Of a stretch of 64,000 bases of DNA, positions 44,868-56,214 are shown piece by piece. The notes below the pieces were generated by a model. The model was given only the letters and a program-made list of their open reading frames with translations. It had not been told where the DNA came from and made no database searches. Each line of letters starts with the position of its first letter. Positions within the stretch are counted from its first letter, which is position 1. Position numbers and translations under genes: made by a program. This stretch comes from Carettochelys insculpta (taxonomy: Eukaryota; Chordata; Testudines; Carettochelyidae): positions 106,154,501 through 106,218,500 of the forward strand of contig NC_134137.1 in the NCBI RefSeq assembly GCF_033958435.1. Reading direction: 5' to 3'.

Positions 44868-45193
44868 CAGGTTGAGCCTCTCTCATCCGGCACCCTCAGG
44901 ACCTGACCAGTGCTGGATGACAGAATTTGCCGGACCATAGGAGGTCAATCTTGTCCAATAGCATTACCAACACTCCCACTGCTTACTGGGCTCTTAGAAG
45001 ATATTTAGGAGTAACTCACAGCTAATAACAGCACAGAATACTGAGAGCCAGGACTGATGGCACTAAATGAACTTTATGGGACCACAGGAAACTTGGCCAC
45101 ACCCATAATAAGTGGACATCCAACTAACTAAAATCATGCTGGATTACAGATGTTGCCAGATGAGAGAGTTCTGGATTAGAGAGGGCCAACCAG
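44868..45193. mobile_element. Tigger-like non-autonomous element
   Basis: Ends are CAGGTTGAGCCTCTCTCATC and GGATTAGAGAGGGCCAACCAG, with TA at 44866-44867 and 45194-45195. The terminus is close to that of the mammalian Tigger group (CAGGTTGAG). The second copy is at 3131-3452. Confidence 0.88.
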
Positions 45194-45195
45194 TA

Positions 45196-45520
45196 TAACA
45201 AACTATCCATTATCTCTCAATCTTATTTAGTATTCCTGTTTTCTAAGATTCACTCTCAAAATATATGTGGTTCAGATTTTTTTGTTTCTTTTGTAGTCAG
45301 ATGAATTTTCCAAGTTGAATTATATTTTATTTCCTGCCCTTATTTCTAACTCCTCCAGATAGAGTTGTATTATTTCACTGACCATTCATTTGTTTGGTGC
45401 ATCTTTCAAGACTGTATAATCTGCAGATTTGATTAATGTAGTAAATATTGTTTTTCTTATAAATATATTAATTATACAATGTTAATGCTCAATAAAATGG
45501 TGACTCCCACAAGAAACTCC
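45196..45520. other. Unclassified AT-rich DNA
   Basis: Nothing recognised. Confidence 0.4.
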
Positions 45521-45523
45521 TAC

Positions 45524-45894
45524 AGCTTGTCTACACTAGCCCCCTCCTTGGAAGGGGGCATGTAAATAAGCCTGAGCAGAGAATAGCAATTAGGTGCTGC
45601 ACTGCATATGCAGCACCTCATTAACTTCATTCTCACTGCACAAACTTCAAAGTTACCAACTTCAAAGCACCAGCAAGCTGTGTAGCCACGGGCACGTCAA
45701 AGTACCCACACAACTTCAAAGTTCCCACAGCTACATGGCTTGCCAGCCCTTCGAAGTTTGCAACTCTGAAGTTTCTGCAGCAAGAATTAGGATAATGAGG
45801 TGCTGCATATGCATTGCAGCACCTCATTGCTGTTCTCCACTCGAGCTCATTTACATGCCCCCTTCGAAGGACAAGGCTAGGGTCGACAAGCCCC
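45524..45894. mobile_element. MITE related to the GTCTACAC group, AACTTCAAAGTT core
   Basis: Ends are GCTTGTCTACACTAGCC and GGCTAGGGTCGACAAGCC. Inverted arms hold TCCTTGGAAGGGGGCATGTA / CATGCCCCCTTCGAAGGA and a CACCTCATT module. The middle repeats AACTTCAAAG and CTTCGAAGTTTGC. A target duplication could not be fixed. Confidence 0.75.
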
Positions 45895-46055
45895 TAGTGA
45901 GATTCTCCAACTTGATGTTCAACTATAAAACATGACAATCATCTAATCACCAGTCTACATAACAGTGGTTATATTAATTATCAGACTCTGACTTTGTTTG
46001 ACCAATCATTAAATTCTTTAATATTGTTTCTTGGAATGACAAAAGACTAGATTAT

Positions 46056-46314
46056 TAGAGCCCTGCGCAGACACAAAGTTTACATCCTATCCTTATCCAT
46101 ATCTGTAAAAATGATTTGTGGACATCCACCTCTGAGGATTGAGATACCTGCAGATATACAGCATGTCTGCAAATTTGCAGGGCTCCAGATGGAAAATTTG
46201 TACCTGCATCCACATCCATATGTGCAAAAATGAGCTGCAGAGAACAGAATTCACATCTGTGGATGCAGATACTTGTGGACATAAAGCAGGTATCCATGGA
46301 TTTGCAGGGCTCTA
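46056..46314. mobile_element. hAT-like non-autonomous element
   Basis: Inverted ends are TAGAGCCCTGC and GCAGGGCTCTA. The 8-bp flanks TAGATTAT (46048-46055) and TACATTAA (46315-46322) match at six positions. The interior has repeated TGCAGATA/CATCCACATCCATATG elements. Length is 259 bp, with no transposase. Confidence 0.7.
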
Positions 46315-46322
46315 TACATTAA

Positions 46323-46910
46323 TTTTCAGTTACCATACACACTGCAAACTGAATCATCTTTTCCTCTGCCAAGTGACAGCAATAAACAGATCTTGGAAAA
46401 AGATTTGACACAAAAGAAGTTTAAAAATGAACTCTACCATCGCTTATTTTGAATGATACAGCAATAAACCAATAATTCAATGGATCACTGAACAGCTGGA
46501 ACTATAAAGCTGGGGAACTTAGCAGGACCATGAAATGAAAAAACAACACTCAACTTTTTAAATGTAAAAAAGATAACTGTGTTTTCAAAGTCATGGTTTT
46601 ATACTAGAAACAATGTCCTCTATGCCCTCTTTTTTCCAGTCACATAATGCTTAGGAAGTCTGTGGAGAACACTTTTCCAGTCATTCATTACTTATTGCTA
46701 TAGAGCTCCTTGTTGCTTATCATTTATTGAAAATACTATAGCATCAAATGAGAATTACCTGAAAGAATACACATAAGCATTCATTGTCAGCATGGGGCCA
46801 AATTCTTCTCTGATTTACATCAAAACTAACCTCTGAAAAAGCAAGGGATTTTTTTTTGAAGTGTGGGTCAATATAGCTACATAGGATTTGACTAACATAT
46901 GACTTAGCTT
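46323..46910. other. Unclassified DNA
   Basis: Nothing recognised. Confidence 0.4.
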
Positions 46911-47118
46911 GGGGGTGAGATAGTTCACTAATTAGAGCATTGTCCTTGTAAACCACAGGCTGTAAATTCAGTCGTGGGGCATGGGATGGAGGATATTCAA
47001 GGGTCTGAGACCAGTTAGATTTTTTTTAAATCTATCAGGGATGGTGATAGGTCCTGACTTGAGGGCAGGGGACTGGACTTGATGACCTCCCGAGGTCCCT
47101 TCCAGGTCTATGAAATAT
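46911..47118 (+). mobile_element. Tortoise tRNA-Lys-derived SINE (CryI type)
   Basis: The tRNA-like head is GGGGGTGAGATAGTTCACTA, ATTAGAGCATTGTCCTTGTA and a decayed B-box region. A middle part and the tail GGACTGGACTTGATGACCTC and GAGGTCCCTTCCAGGTCTAT follow. This layout is characteristic of cryptodire turtles and is the strongest single clue to the host. The promoter boxes are mutated. Confidence 0.85.
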
Positions 47119-48442
47119 ATTAGGCTATTTAGGCTTGTGACCAGGACTGGAGGAAACTTACACACTATCCCTGGATGTATCCATGGATGCATCAGATCAG
47201 AAGGTGAAAAAATCAGTTAGTCAAATTAAAGATATCTGGCAAGTATGCATTTACAGGAGCTATTGCAATAAGTATTTTTATGTTGAAAGTATGAAGAGGT
47301 GAATCTTGGCATCAAAGAGAGAAACAGCTCACAAGGAAGACTCTGTTAGGACTCGTTTTAATTAGATTTCTTTTCCTAGCTGAATGTTATTCAGTTCTGA
47401 TCATCAAACTTCTGTGACACACAATTTAATTAAAATATCATGCCAAAAGGACTGGGGAAAACAGACACAGATATTAGCAAACCCCAAGATTTGGGCTGTA
47501 ACACAGCTTGATTTTTGGCATCACTTGATTCCAAGGCTGTCACAATGATGAATTTTAGGCCAGAAGACCCTTTGCAGAGTTTATTTCAGTGCTTTGTGAC
47601 AAAACATGCACACAACACTGAAGGAAGAAATGGAAACCGTAAACAATTTGGACTACTTAGCCTGGATGCCAGAGCAACCGTAGGACACAGCAGAAACAAA
47701 GGGAAAAGAGCAGGAAAAAACTGTGCAGTACATGTAAGCATATGAAGTTCTTATGAGAAAATAGTCTCTTATCGAACTGAAGGGTTCTATAGGGTTAGGG
47801 TTAGGCTAGGGCAAGACTGTAGAAAATAGAAATGAGGCAGAGGACTGAGGAAACAAGGAAAACACAAAACTTCTTGAGTTCATGGCATAATGGTTCTAAA
47901 ACTCCTTAAACATAAAAGACTTGGTGTATCTTGAGAAAGAGTTCCAGGATCACTGGCAAAGAGGAAGGTAAATACTGCCAGTGTGATGGTCATTGTTGTC
48001 ATCATCATCCATAATACTTATTTGTTAATCCCAAATAAATACGAATAACTGACAGGCACAGGATCATAGGTGTTCTTTAACATAACCCACAGGGCCTGTG
48101 CCCAAGGCATTGGCCCAATATGGGTATAGAAGTAGCGGGGTTCTGCCACTGCTTATCCTCATTTATCCCCATACCCTGCCGGGACCCAGCACAGGGGAGA
48201 GGCTGGTGCTGCTACCAGGAGCTGTACTTTGCAGGCCAGTAGGATCACAGATCACCCAGCCGAGAAGCACCCTTTTGAGGTTACTATGCTCATATTAAAA
48301 GGGGGTGGGCATGGCCCCCTGGGGTGTGTGTTGTGGGGGATATGTTCTTTGTGCCAGTAAATCTCAGTCTGCCTTAGCCTTCTGGTCATATTATACTGCA
48401 CTCTGAACCGCAGGATCCCCATGATGACTGCTTTGCTTCCCA
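47119..48442. other. Unclassified DNA
   Basis: A degenerate TTAGGGTTAGGC stretch at about 47796 is only two units long. No gene is supported. Confidence 0.4.
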
Positions 48443-48769
48443 TCAGTTGTGCTTGCAACCCTTGCTATATATGCAGCCATTGCTACATGGATTTCCAAAC
48501 TGCTGTTTGCTCTTTTGCAGTTTTAATGGCAGAAGTACATGTTCCATAGTGTCTGTTGTACCGCACTGCCTCTCTCCACTGTGTCGTCCCTTTCCATAGC
48601 CTTTTGTGGTGCTAAGGAATCCATTGTCATACACAAACAAGTGTAAAACCCAATCAAAGTAACTGAGCCATGCTGCAGCCATTTGTTTAGACATTTGCTT
48701 AGCCATCACTTGTGCCTCCCATATATGAACTGTGGCCTGAGCTAACATCACTAATGAAATCATTTTCAT
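48443..48769 (-). other. Unassigned open frame, 108 codons
   Basis: The frame is open from ATG at 48769 to a stop at 48443. It includes YFDWVLHLFVYDNGFLST and KGYGKGRHSGERQCGTTDTM. The composition is protein-like (W, C, G, aromatic residues), and it may be a piece of an old retroelement ORF. No splice borders or domain were recognised. Confidence 0.25.
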
Positions 48770-48830
48770 TCAAAGGCCTGTGCAGACCAGCGCTCATTCA
48801 GCCAAGTGATGCTCACATCTGTCTCTCTAT

Positions 48831-49531
48831 AGCTACGTCTACACGTGAATGCTACATCGAAATAGCTTATAGTGACATTGAAATAAGCTATTTCGATGAA
48901 TAACATCTACACGTCCTCCAGGGCTGGTGCTGTCGATGTTCAACGTTGACGTTGGGCAGCACTACATGGAAGTAGGCGCTGCAGGGGAGCGTCTACACAC
49001 CAAAGCGGCCCACATCGAAATAAGGGTGCCAGGAACAGCTGCAGACAGGGTCACAGGGCGGACTCAACAGCAAGCTGCTCCCTTAAAGGGCCCCTCCCAG
49101 ACACACTTGCACTGAACAGCACAAGATCCACAGAGCCAACAACTGGTTGCAGACCCTGTGCATGCAGCATGGATCCCCAGCTGCAGCAGCAACAGCCAGA
49201 AGCCCTGGGCTAAGGGCTGCTGCACACGGTGACCATAGAGCCCTACAGGGGCTGGAGAGAGCGTCTCTCAACCCCTCAGCTGATGGCCGCCCTGGTGGAC
49301 CCCGCTATTTCGATGTTGCGGGACACGGATCGGCTACACGTGCCCTACTTCGATGTTCAATTTCGAAGTAGGGCGCTATTCCCATCTCCTCATGAGGATA
49401 GCGACTTCGACATCTCGCTGCCTTATGTTGATTTCAACTTCGAAATAGTGCTCACCACGTGTAGACATGGCGGGCGCTATTTCGAAGTTGGCGCGGCTAC
49501 TTCGAAGTAGCCGGCACGTGTAGACGTGGCT
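48831..49531 (+). mobile_element. 0.7-kb MITE, TTCGAA-core subfamily (copy 4)
   Basis: Ends are AGCTACGTCTACACGTG and CACGTGTAGACGTGGCT, each with the outermost base apparently mutated. TAT flanks both sides (48828-48830, 49532-49534). The MDPQL start codon is at 49169 and stops after 14 codons. In a second frame the middle reads LSTPQLMAALVDPAIS. It is collinear with the copies at 5.3, 11.3 and 38.9 kb. Confidence 0.9.
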
Positions 49532-49564
49532 TATATTTAACACATTGTGTTAGTGTCACGCATC

Positions 49565-50060
49565 AGACCCAGAGTTATGAAGCAGGATCCCATTGTGTTA
49601 GGCCCTGTACAAACACAGGATAAGAGTTCCTGCTTGAAATACCTTATAATCTAAGTACAAAACAAGGAAGAAGCAAGAATGCAGATAGACAAGGGAGGAG
49701 TGGTACAAGAAAACAAAGAGACAATACTGGGCAATACGCACAGAGGCATCAGCCCTTGCCAGCCTTTTTGTGGGCATCAGAGCACAGAGAAGGGTGTTTG
49801 AAGGAGAATAATGGACGTTCCTCACAAGCTTGAGCCTGGTTGAAGATATGAAAGTGTGTGTTAGAAAATTTAACAAGTGAGCAGCAGGGAGGACATGGCT
49901 GATCAGAGGTGAGATTGGCACCTCAGTGCGGAATGAGAGTGGGTCACAGGGTCAAAGCAGTGGATTATGAAAATGATCTTTGTAGCAATATTCTGAGTGG
50001 ATTTGAGCAGGACAAGAAAGCTGCCTCTGTTCACAGCAGTCAGGGAAGTTTGTGCGGGAA
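49565..50060 (-). mobile_element. Old reptile LINE-like repeat, left part
   Basis: The order CAGGATCCCATTGTGTTAGG, CCTTATAATCTAAGTACAAA, TTGTGGGCATCAGAGCA, TTAGAAAATTTAACAAGTGA, GAAAATGATCTTTGTAGCAA and TATTCTGAGTGGATTTGAGC matches a widespread old reptile repeat. The right part is at 51075-51400. The orientation is inferred from the tail-like left end. The class (L2- or CR1-like) is uncertain. Confidence 0.55.
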
Positions 50061-50159
50061 CAGCTGAAGACTCTGTGCTTGGAGGTAGTGAGACTTGGTC
50101 AGGGGTGTGCTTAGTCCATCTGCTGGCTGCTGGACTGTTTCTTCTCTGCCTATAGCAAC

Positions 50160-50508
50160 GGTGGGCAACTTGCAGCCTGCAAGCCACATGTGATCCATCA
50201 TGGAAATATGAGTGTGACCATGAAACGCTGGGCTGATGTTGAGTGTCTGCAAGCACCGTTCCACCCTCCTGCCCCAACTCCCAGTGGCTCCCCCAGCCAA
50301 TGAGAGCTGTGGGGATGGTTCCTGCAGGTGAAGGGGCTACAGGGGACATGGGGGCCACCATTTCTTGCAGCTCCCTTTGTCCAGGAAGAGAACAGGGTGG
50401 CCCCTAGAGCTTCAGAGGGGTGATACATCTGGATGGTTAATGTCTGCAAAATGTCTCATGACCCACTATTACATTACCTTGCTGGGCTGTGGGCAAGTTG
50501 CTCATCAT
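50160..50508. mobile_element. hAT-like element (probable)
   Basis: The left end is GGTGGGCAACTTGCAGCC and the right end TGTGGGCAAGTTGCTCATC, which are inverted GCAACTTG-type termini. An 8-bp duplication could not be matched. It lies directly beside the next hAT element. Confidence 0.5.
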
Positions 50509-50518
50509 AGACGTAGGG

Positions 50519-50843
50519 CAGGAGTCAGCAACCCCTGGCATGGGCACCAAGAATGGCACCTCAGCCAGTTTTCATTGGCACTTGAGGCAGGAGGTCAGAC
50601 CCCCACCCCAGTGCAGCCAAGAGCTGGCTCAAAGCCATGCCACCTGTGGATTAGCAAAAGACCAGCTAATGCTACCAATCACCACCTAACCAGTAAAGCT
50701 CTGCATCATAATTTATTTATTAATGAAACTGTTGTAGGTAGGACTATTAGTGGCTTTAAAAAGTGTCACTGTCACTCAGCCCGTATGTAGAGGTAAAAGG
50801 GTCAAATTTCGGCACACCACCTCAGAAAGGTTGCTGACCCACG
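50519..50843. mobile_element. hAT-like non-autonomous element
   Basis: Inverted ends are CAGGAGTCAGCAACCCCTGG and CAGAAAGGTTGCTGACCCACG. Flanks ACGTAGGG (50511-50518) and GCGTATGG (50844-50851) match at six of eight positions. Internal GGCACC/TGGCACTTGAGG and CGGCACACC stretches are common in hAT MITEs. Confidence 0.78.
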
Positions 50844-50934
50844 GCGTATGGGCTGCATAGCTGGGTTGTGGGCCCTTGAGTAAACCTTGGGAGCTTTGAT
50901 AAGTATTTTGCTAAAGGCCAGAAGATTGTAGCCT

Positions 50935-51075
50935 TTGAACAGTTCAAAAAGAATGTCAATAAATCAGAGGGGGCTCATGGAAGAGCCATGAGAATGAATA
51001 AATTATCAGAAATCATGCCAGATAGGAGAGGCTCAATCTACTTAGCTCAGAAAAGAGAAAGCTAAGGCATGACTT
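50935..51075 (+). mobile_element. CR1 fragment, sense
   Basis: GGGGGCTCATGGAAGAGCCA, TGAGAATGAATAAATTATCA, GGAGAGGCTCAATCTACTTA and GCTAAGGCATGACTTGAGAG follow the CR1 C-terminal coding region with many changes. Confidence 0.7.
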
Positions 51076-51405
51076 GAGAGATGTTACAGTTAAAGAAAAG
51101 TTGGATATAAGTTTTAGCACTATGGATGTCTAAGGAAGATCAAATTTTAGAGATGTTTTCTGGAAAGAATCATCAAGATTTAGACATAGCCTGGACGGGG
51201 AGACCCCAAGAAAGGTCTAAAGTGAAGATGAGACCCAGCTAATGGCCCTGAATGACAGACAGGCTGTTGGCATTATGCACAGTGATTGAAGAAGAAGAGA
51301 GCAAGTAAGGCCTGTGGGGAAAAATTAGGAGCTCTGTTTTAGAATGTTGAGCTTGAACTGATGGCTAGACATCTATGAGAACATGTCAGAGTGTCATTAG
51401 GTAAT
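51076..51405 (-). mobile_element. Old reptile LINE-like repeat, right part
   Basis: TTTAGCACTATGGATGTCTA, TTAGAGATGTTTTCTGGAAA, AGACATAGCCTGGACGGGGA and GAATGACAGACAGGCTGTTG continue the repeat seen at 49565-50060. The intervening kilobase holds two hAT elements and CR1 sequence. Confidence 0.5.
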
Positions 51406-52345
51406 AAGCTTTAAAAATTTCCACAACCAATTCAGTTAGGCAGTTAAACGTGGTTAAGTCAATCTCTGCTCAGCAAAGTCCATAATCACATGCTTATTTT
51501 TCGTATGAAGAAGTGGCAGCAATTAGATGCTCAGCTGGGCCCTCAAATGAGGTAGTCAGATTTTTAGTTGCTATTAATATGTGCATTAATATTGTAAACA
51601 ATGTTTTCAGTTCAAAGCATTGTATCTGCAATTAACTGCACTTGCAGAATTGTGCTAACTTGCTATGTGGGTATAAAAGAATAGGCTGGCTTTCAAAAGT
51701 TGAGTTAATTATGTTGTTTAGATGCATTTTAAGGGAACATTAATTTTATGCCTAGATTGTTTGATGGTGGTCTGGCTAGCACAATGCTCTGAATTGAATA
51801 CATTATGTTTGCGAGATTACTGGGCTATCCCCTGTCCAGTCCAAATGAGAACATCTACAATTCAGAGGCATTCTGCTGGAAAGAATTTTACAATACTGAA
51901 TATATTTCTTGCCAAAGAGACAAGTATGTAAACAACTGAGAAATTGTCACAATCAAAAATTAAATTAAAATGTGAAGTACTTCTTCATCAAAATCCAATC
52001 TGCATACACATGCACAAATGAAATTTTTCTTATCTAAAAAAGTATTCTTTTGGCCACTACACTTAGCTGGAACAAAACCTCTGCCAATGACTAACAATTG
52101 CCAAAATAAAATGCTTTGTCTTTAATAATAGTAATTTTCTGTTTTGGACTTGTGTTTTATGAGTAATAAAGAAAATTAGTTGCATCTCCTTAAAAGATAG
52201 TATACCACTTCCATATTTTGCAAATAGTGTGCATGAAGAAAGGAAATAAAAATCAAAAAAGACAGAAAATGATTTAATAATGCTAGTATTTGGTAACTTG
52301 ATAACCATTTAGATTTTCAAAGCGTTGTACAAATGTTAATTAAAA
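51406..52345. other. Unclassified AT-rich DNA
   Basis: Nothing recognised. Short frames on both strands lack support. Confidence 0.4.
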
Positions 52346-52349
52346 CAGT

Positions 52350-53240
52350 GGGGAAGTTAGCAGGTTTTTTTGGGTGGGTCCATTCCTCCAGCAGAGTAGA
52401 ACAGTGAGTGGTTCAGGGACCCACGTAATCAAAAACTCAGCCCTCGGGCAGGGTAAAGCCAGGTATAGTCTGAGTATCCGGGCCCTCAAATAGACAGCGT
52501 GGCATACCAAGCACAGCCTAGGGTTCCAGTCTCCTGTTAGTGGTGAGCATCCAACCCAGCCCAGTTTCCTGGCTCAGCAGATGGTAGACTCACACAGGCT
52601 TCCTGAGCAGAGTGGGGAGACTGCCATCCTTTGGGTGGATGCGGGGACAGAGTCCGACTCAACTCTGCTGCATTCCAGACTAGGGCCCTAACAGTGGCAG
52701 AATGTTTTACAGTGGGGTCAATCGGAATCCAGTTGCAACATGCTGAATCAGTGTCATGAAGCAACCCAGCCAGACTATTGTCAGATGTGCCTGGACAACT
52801 TCCTCCTCTCCCCTCAGGGTTGTCCTCTAGCTCCCCTGAGTGCACTGCAAGTGTTAATCCCAGCTGCTTCTCAGCATCAGGCATAGCAGCAGGGTGGAAA
52901 CATCTGCCTCCCTCAGAATCTTCAGCCCAGGTAAACTACAGGGTCCACCTTATACACTTCTTGTTCCTGTCCTTCCCTTCTGCTTCCAGGATGGTGAACA
53001 AGTCTTTTCTGGTTCTACCCACAAGGAGGCATCTGGCCTCCATTGCTTCAATCTCTGATGGAGGCCACGCCTCCTTACTATGGAGACTCACCTCTCTTGT
53101 AGTCCTCGGAGTACATCACAGTTTCACATTGATTTTTTTTAAAAAAACAAGTAAATTTCTATCCCTCAGAGTCATGAATAAAAGCTCAAAAGGCTGAACC
53201 AGGTAAAATGTGACAGATGCAGAGAGGTAGGACAGACTCT
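52350..53240. mobile_element. GC-rich LTR-like block
   Basis: A GC- and pyrimidine-rich island resembles the block at 14985-15745 in composition, with CCTGGCTCAGCAGATGG and CCAGTTGCAACATGCTGA. No borders were found. Frames at 52537-52884 (-) and 52778-53197 (+) are read-through. A host exon cannot be fully excluded. Confidence 0.3.
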
Positions 53241-53869
53241 GCAGACAGCCTAAAACAACAGATCTGAGAAAAATTATGAATCAGAAAAATAATTAAATTT
53301 GCTGAAAAAATAATTAACTTATTAATATGTTTCAGGTTCATTTTACTTGCTTTCCACTTTTTCAGTCAGCCATTATGGTTGATGTTTGCAAACTTTCTTC
53401 TGTAACCATGAGGACGGCATTCAGTAAGGTGGTAACCTCCATAACGCTCCATCAGAGAACTCTCTAAATGCAGGAGAAGAGTGCAGCCTGACTGGCCAAC
53501 ATGGCCAAGCAAATTAGGCCCCCGCAGTCTGTGTTGCTAATTCTGCCTTTTTTCAGGGGGTCTAGGAGATCAGGAGTCCCTGATGCCACTTCTCAGGGGA
53601 CAGGTGTGCTCCACTCCAGTGCCCCTGACTCGCTGAGGGGAAGGGATGCCTTCCACTTCCATTGCAAATAGGGCCGGGGGCATGGGACAGGGACAGGACT
53701 GTGGAGAAGTAACCATGGGCCTCACGTCATGGTGTAGCTGAGATCTCATACTGCCTGTGATGAAGCAGAACTGCCAGCCAAAACAGGGAGTTAGAGAGCC
53801 TTTAGGCCTAGCTATTGTCCATTGTAACTGCGGCCAATGCCAGACCTAGGGGTGGCATTGACTGCCTGA

Positions 53870-53986
53870 GCACAAATATCTGCTCTGCAATTTTTAGCTC
53901 CATAGCCTGAGCCTGGCAAACCCATGTCAGTTAACCTCAGTCCTGAGACTCAGTGCCTTGAGTTTTTTATTGCAGTGTAGACATAC
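53870..53986. mobile_element. MITE right-end fragment (GTCTACAC-like)
   Basis: CAAACCCATGTCAGTTAACC, TCAGTCCTGAGACTCAG and the end TTTTTTATTGCAGTGTAGAC then ATACC match the right half of a known type of reptile MITE whose ends read GGTATGTCTACACTGCAAT. The left end was not found. Confidence 0.55.
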
Positions 53987-54319
53987 CTTCAAGATCACAG
54001 ATTTAAATTGCTGATGACCTGTGCCCACCCTACCTCAATTCTGCTATCTTTTATCTTTTCATTCCTTACTTTTTCCTTTGATATTGAGGTATTTTTAATA
54101 AAGAATGTGCATATGCATTGGTATACTTCCTTCTCTTGTCCCTCTTTTAGTTACTAAAGAAATTTGCCTGGGAATAGGAACTTTCCATAACAAAGTTTAT
54201 GAATTCCCATACCTCTGCTTGTGACAGTCCAGTGAATTCCTCTGGAAATGATTAGTGCAGTGATTTTTGTACAGTGTTTACACAGAGCTGGTCCTGCCAT
54301 CTACAGACAGACAGGCGCG

Positions 54320-54333
54320 CACACACACACACC
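54320..54333. repeat. (AC)n microsatellite
   Basis: Seven CA units following GCGCGCAC. Confidence 0.8.
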
Positions 54334-55309
54334 CGTCTGTTAAACATGTTGAATCAGTTGGCCAATACCTATTCAGACAACTTGCAAACAGCAATAGCAC
54401 TTCAGCTGATAAATACAACAGCCAGCAGTTGCTGCAAGAGAAACTGACTCATGACACCATCACAGTCAGTCTCTCTCTACAGCTAGCTCAATGTATAGAG
54501 TACTTCATGTAGAAGGAAACTGATTATCCTCGCAAGGGAAAAGTCAGTTTGCTTCTGTAGCTGCCTAAAAACATATTACACACAGGAGGGAACAATTTCC
54601 CTGTGCAGCTCTTTCATGCATAAAATGCTGCTACTCTTTCAGAGAGCAAATAGTAAGAAAAAAAAGAGCGATACGAGAGGAGTGAAAAGATGCTAAAAAG
54701 AGGACCAAAAATTCAAGAGAAACAAAGGCTCAGAAAACAGACACATGGGTTGAAGTAATAACAGTTGTCTGAATATTGGTGATCCTTTGTTTAGCTAAGC
54801 TAGCTATTTAGCTTGTTTTCAGTGCCTACGTTGTTATTTATTCCAAAGCATCTTCTGAGAATCAGTTGAGACAGAAAATTTAGTGTTTGGCCCCTTAGCC
54901 CCCAAATATGAATGTTGATAGTCTCTAGTTGACTGTTTTCTTTACTAATGAATCTAACCATGTGTGAGAAAAAGAAAAGAGTTACATTTAAATAATCAAA
55001 CTACTGCCAGAACTACTGAGCCTGTACAAACTTATGCGCTTTCTTTGATTATGTTTGCACACCATTTATGCTGAATCTTTCCTTACACCTTATGAGGAGT
55101 CCCAGGATGTAAAAATGGAGTTGAGCTTTGGGCAGACTGTACCTGACCAAGTGGAGAAAAGAAGACAGTGTAAGAATCCTTCCTCGGCCCTCTGTGGCAA
55201 ACTGTAAACTGGTGTGGTTGCCCATGAGCAACACTGCAGTATATAGTTTGCATTTCAGTGTGAAAAAGAAGAAATCACTTCCTAGATTTCCTGATTAATT
55301 TGACTTACA

Positions 55310-55326
55310 ATAATAATAATAATAAT
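55310..55326. repeat. (AAT)n microsatellite
   Basis: Five to six AAT units. Confidence 0.8.
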
Positions 55327-55780
55327 TAGCTCTTATGTAGTGATGTTCATCTGCAAATATCACAGTGGTTTACAAAGGGTAAATAAAATCAGCATTTATT
55401 TCCTATTTTAAAAAGGCCTCTAGATTTGAGATTTTATCAGTAATGCTTTGATAGGTTTAATATATTTACTGTATTAATGATAGTGCATATTCAGTTGTTT
55501 CTGGGAAAAGACTAGTAAGGTTGAGGTATTTGCGTATTTTTGTCAGTAAATCAAAGCTTCTTGTTCTGACATGAGGATATTATTTTACATGGTACAGATA
55601 CAATTTCAGAGAAGATTGCAACCCTCTCTCCAAAATGAGGGAAGTTGATCTTGTTTTCTGGAGAAGGGAGAGTAGAAAAGTAATTCAAATATCATGCCTG
55701 GATTTTAATAAGGACTGGATTATCTCATGGCCCCTAACTGAATTTATTCCTAAGCAATAAGACTAATCAGATGTCATGTT

Positions 55781-56084
55781 TCAAGATGGCAGTTGATTGC
55801 CTGCAGGGGTCACAAAGGAAACACTCTTCTTTCTACCACTCCCCTCACCACCACTGTACACGTATGCATCATTGATAAGGAGTTGGCCATTCCCAAGGAA
55901 GGCTGTTGAAGTAGAATCACCACTGGCCTGCTCATAGTAGTAATTTCTATGGCCACCTGGCATTAGTACAGTACCTTTTACCTTGAATATTTGTTTCTTT
56001 ATCAGCTCATTACTGTAGACTGAACCTTCTTCATCAAAACTGGTTAAGCTTTGCAATATCCCTTTAGCAGTATTACTTTTTGAC
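55781..56084 (-). CDS. Exon-like segment of an unrecognised protein
   Basis: On the minus strand a tract ending TTCCCTAAGGTTTCAG (56100-56085) resembles a 3' splice site. From 56084 one frame stays open for about 100 codons, with the first G completing a codon. It reads KSNTAKGILQSLTSFDEEGS, then VYSNELIKKQIFKVKGTVLM, PGGHRNYYYEQASGDSTSTA and FLGNGQLLINDAYVYSGG. A good 5' splice site GTGAGG follows GGTG at 55849/55848, giving a 236-nt exon. Otherwise the frame runs to a TGA at 55781-55783. Composition, absence of repeat features and the border signals argue for real coding sequence. I do not recognise the family. The predicted beta-rich, Gly/Tyr-rich stretch could be extracellular. Confidence 0.45.
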
Positions 56085-56120
56085 CTGAAACCTTAGGGAA
56101 AATATTGCAGTTGAAACATT
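55985..56120 (-). promoter_or_regulatory. Candidate 3' splice site at 56085
   Basis: The minus-strand TTTTCCCTAAGGTTTCAG/G gives the acceptor of the exon-like segment. An in-frame TAA lies inside the tract, so the coding frame cannot extend further upstream, as expected at an intron border. Confidence 0.4.
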
Positions 56121-56214
56121 TCAGCAACTATTTCAGCTCAGAGCACGAAAACACTTTTAAAGGTGTTAACAGATTGATGAATTTGTACTTTAACAGCAAA
56201 TCTAGGCTCACCTG

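Larger units (their letters stand above)
53987..55780. other. Single-copy-looking DNA
   Basis: The stretch holds an (AC)n run at 54320-54333 and an (AAT)n run at 55310-55326. No transposon ends or exons are supported. Confidence 0.4.

Noticed and set aside
46911..46985. Functional tRNA gene
   Set aside because: The tRNA-like part belongs to a SINE, has mutated promoter boxes, and continues into the SINE tail.
47792..47816. Interstitial telomeric repeat (TTAGGG)n
   Set aside because: Only about two exact units plus degenerate flanks. Chance or a trivial repeat.
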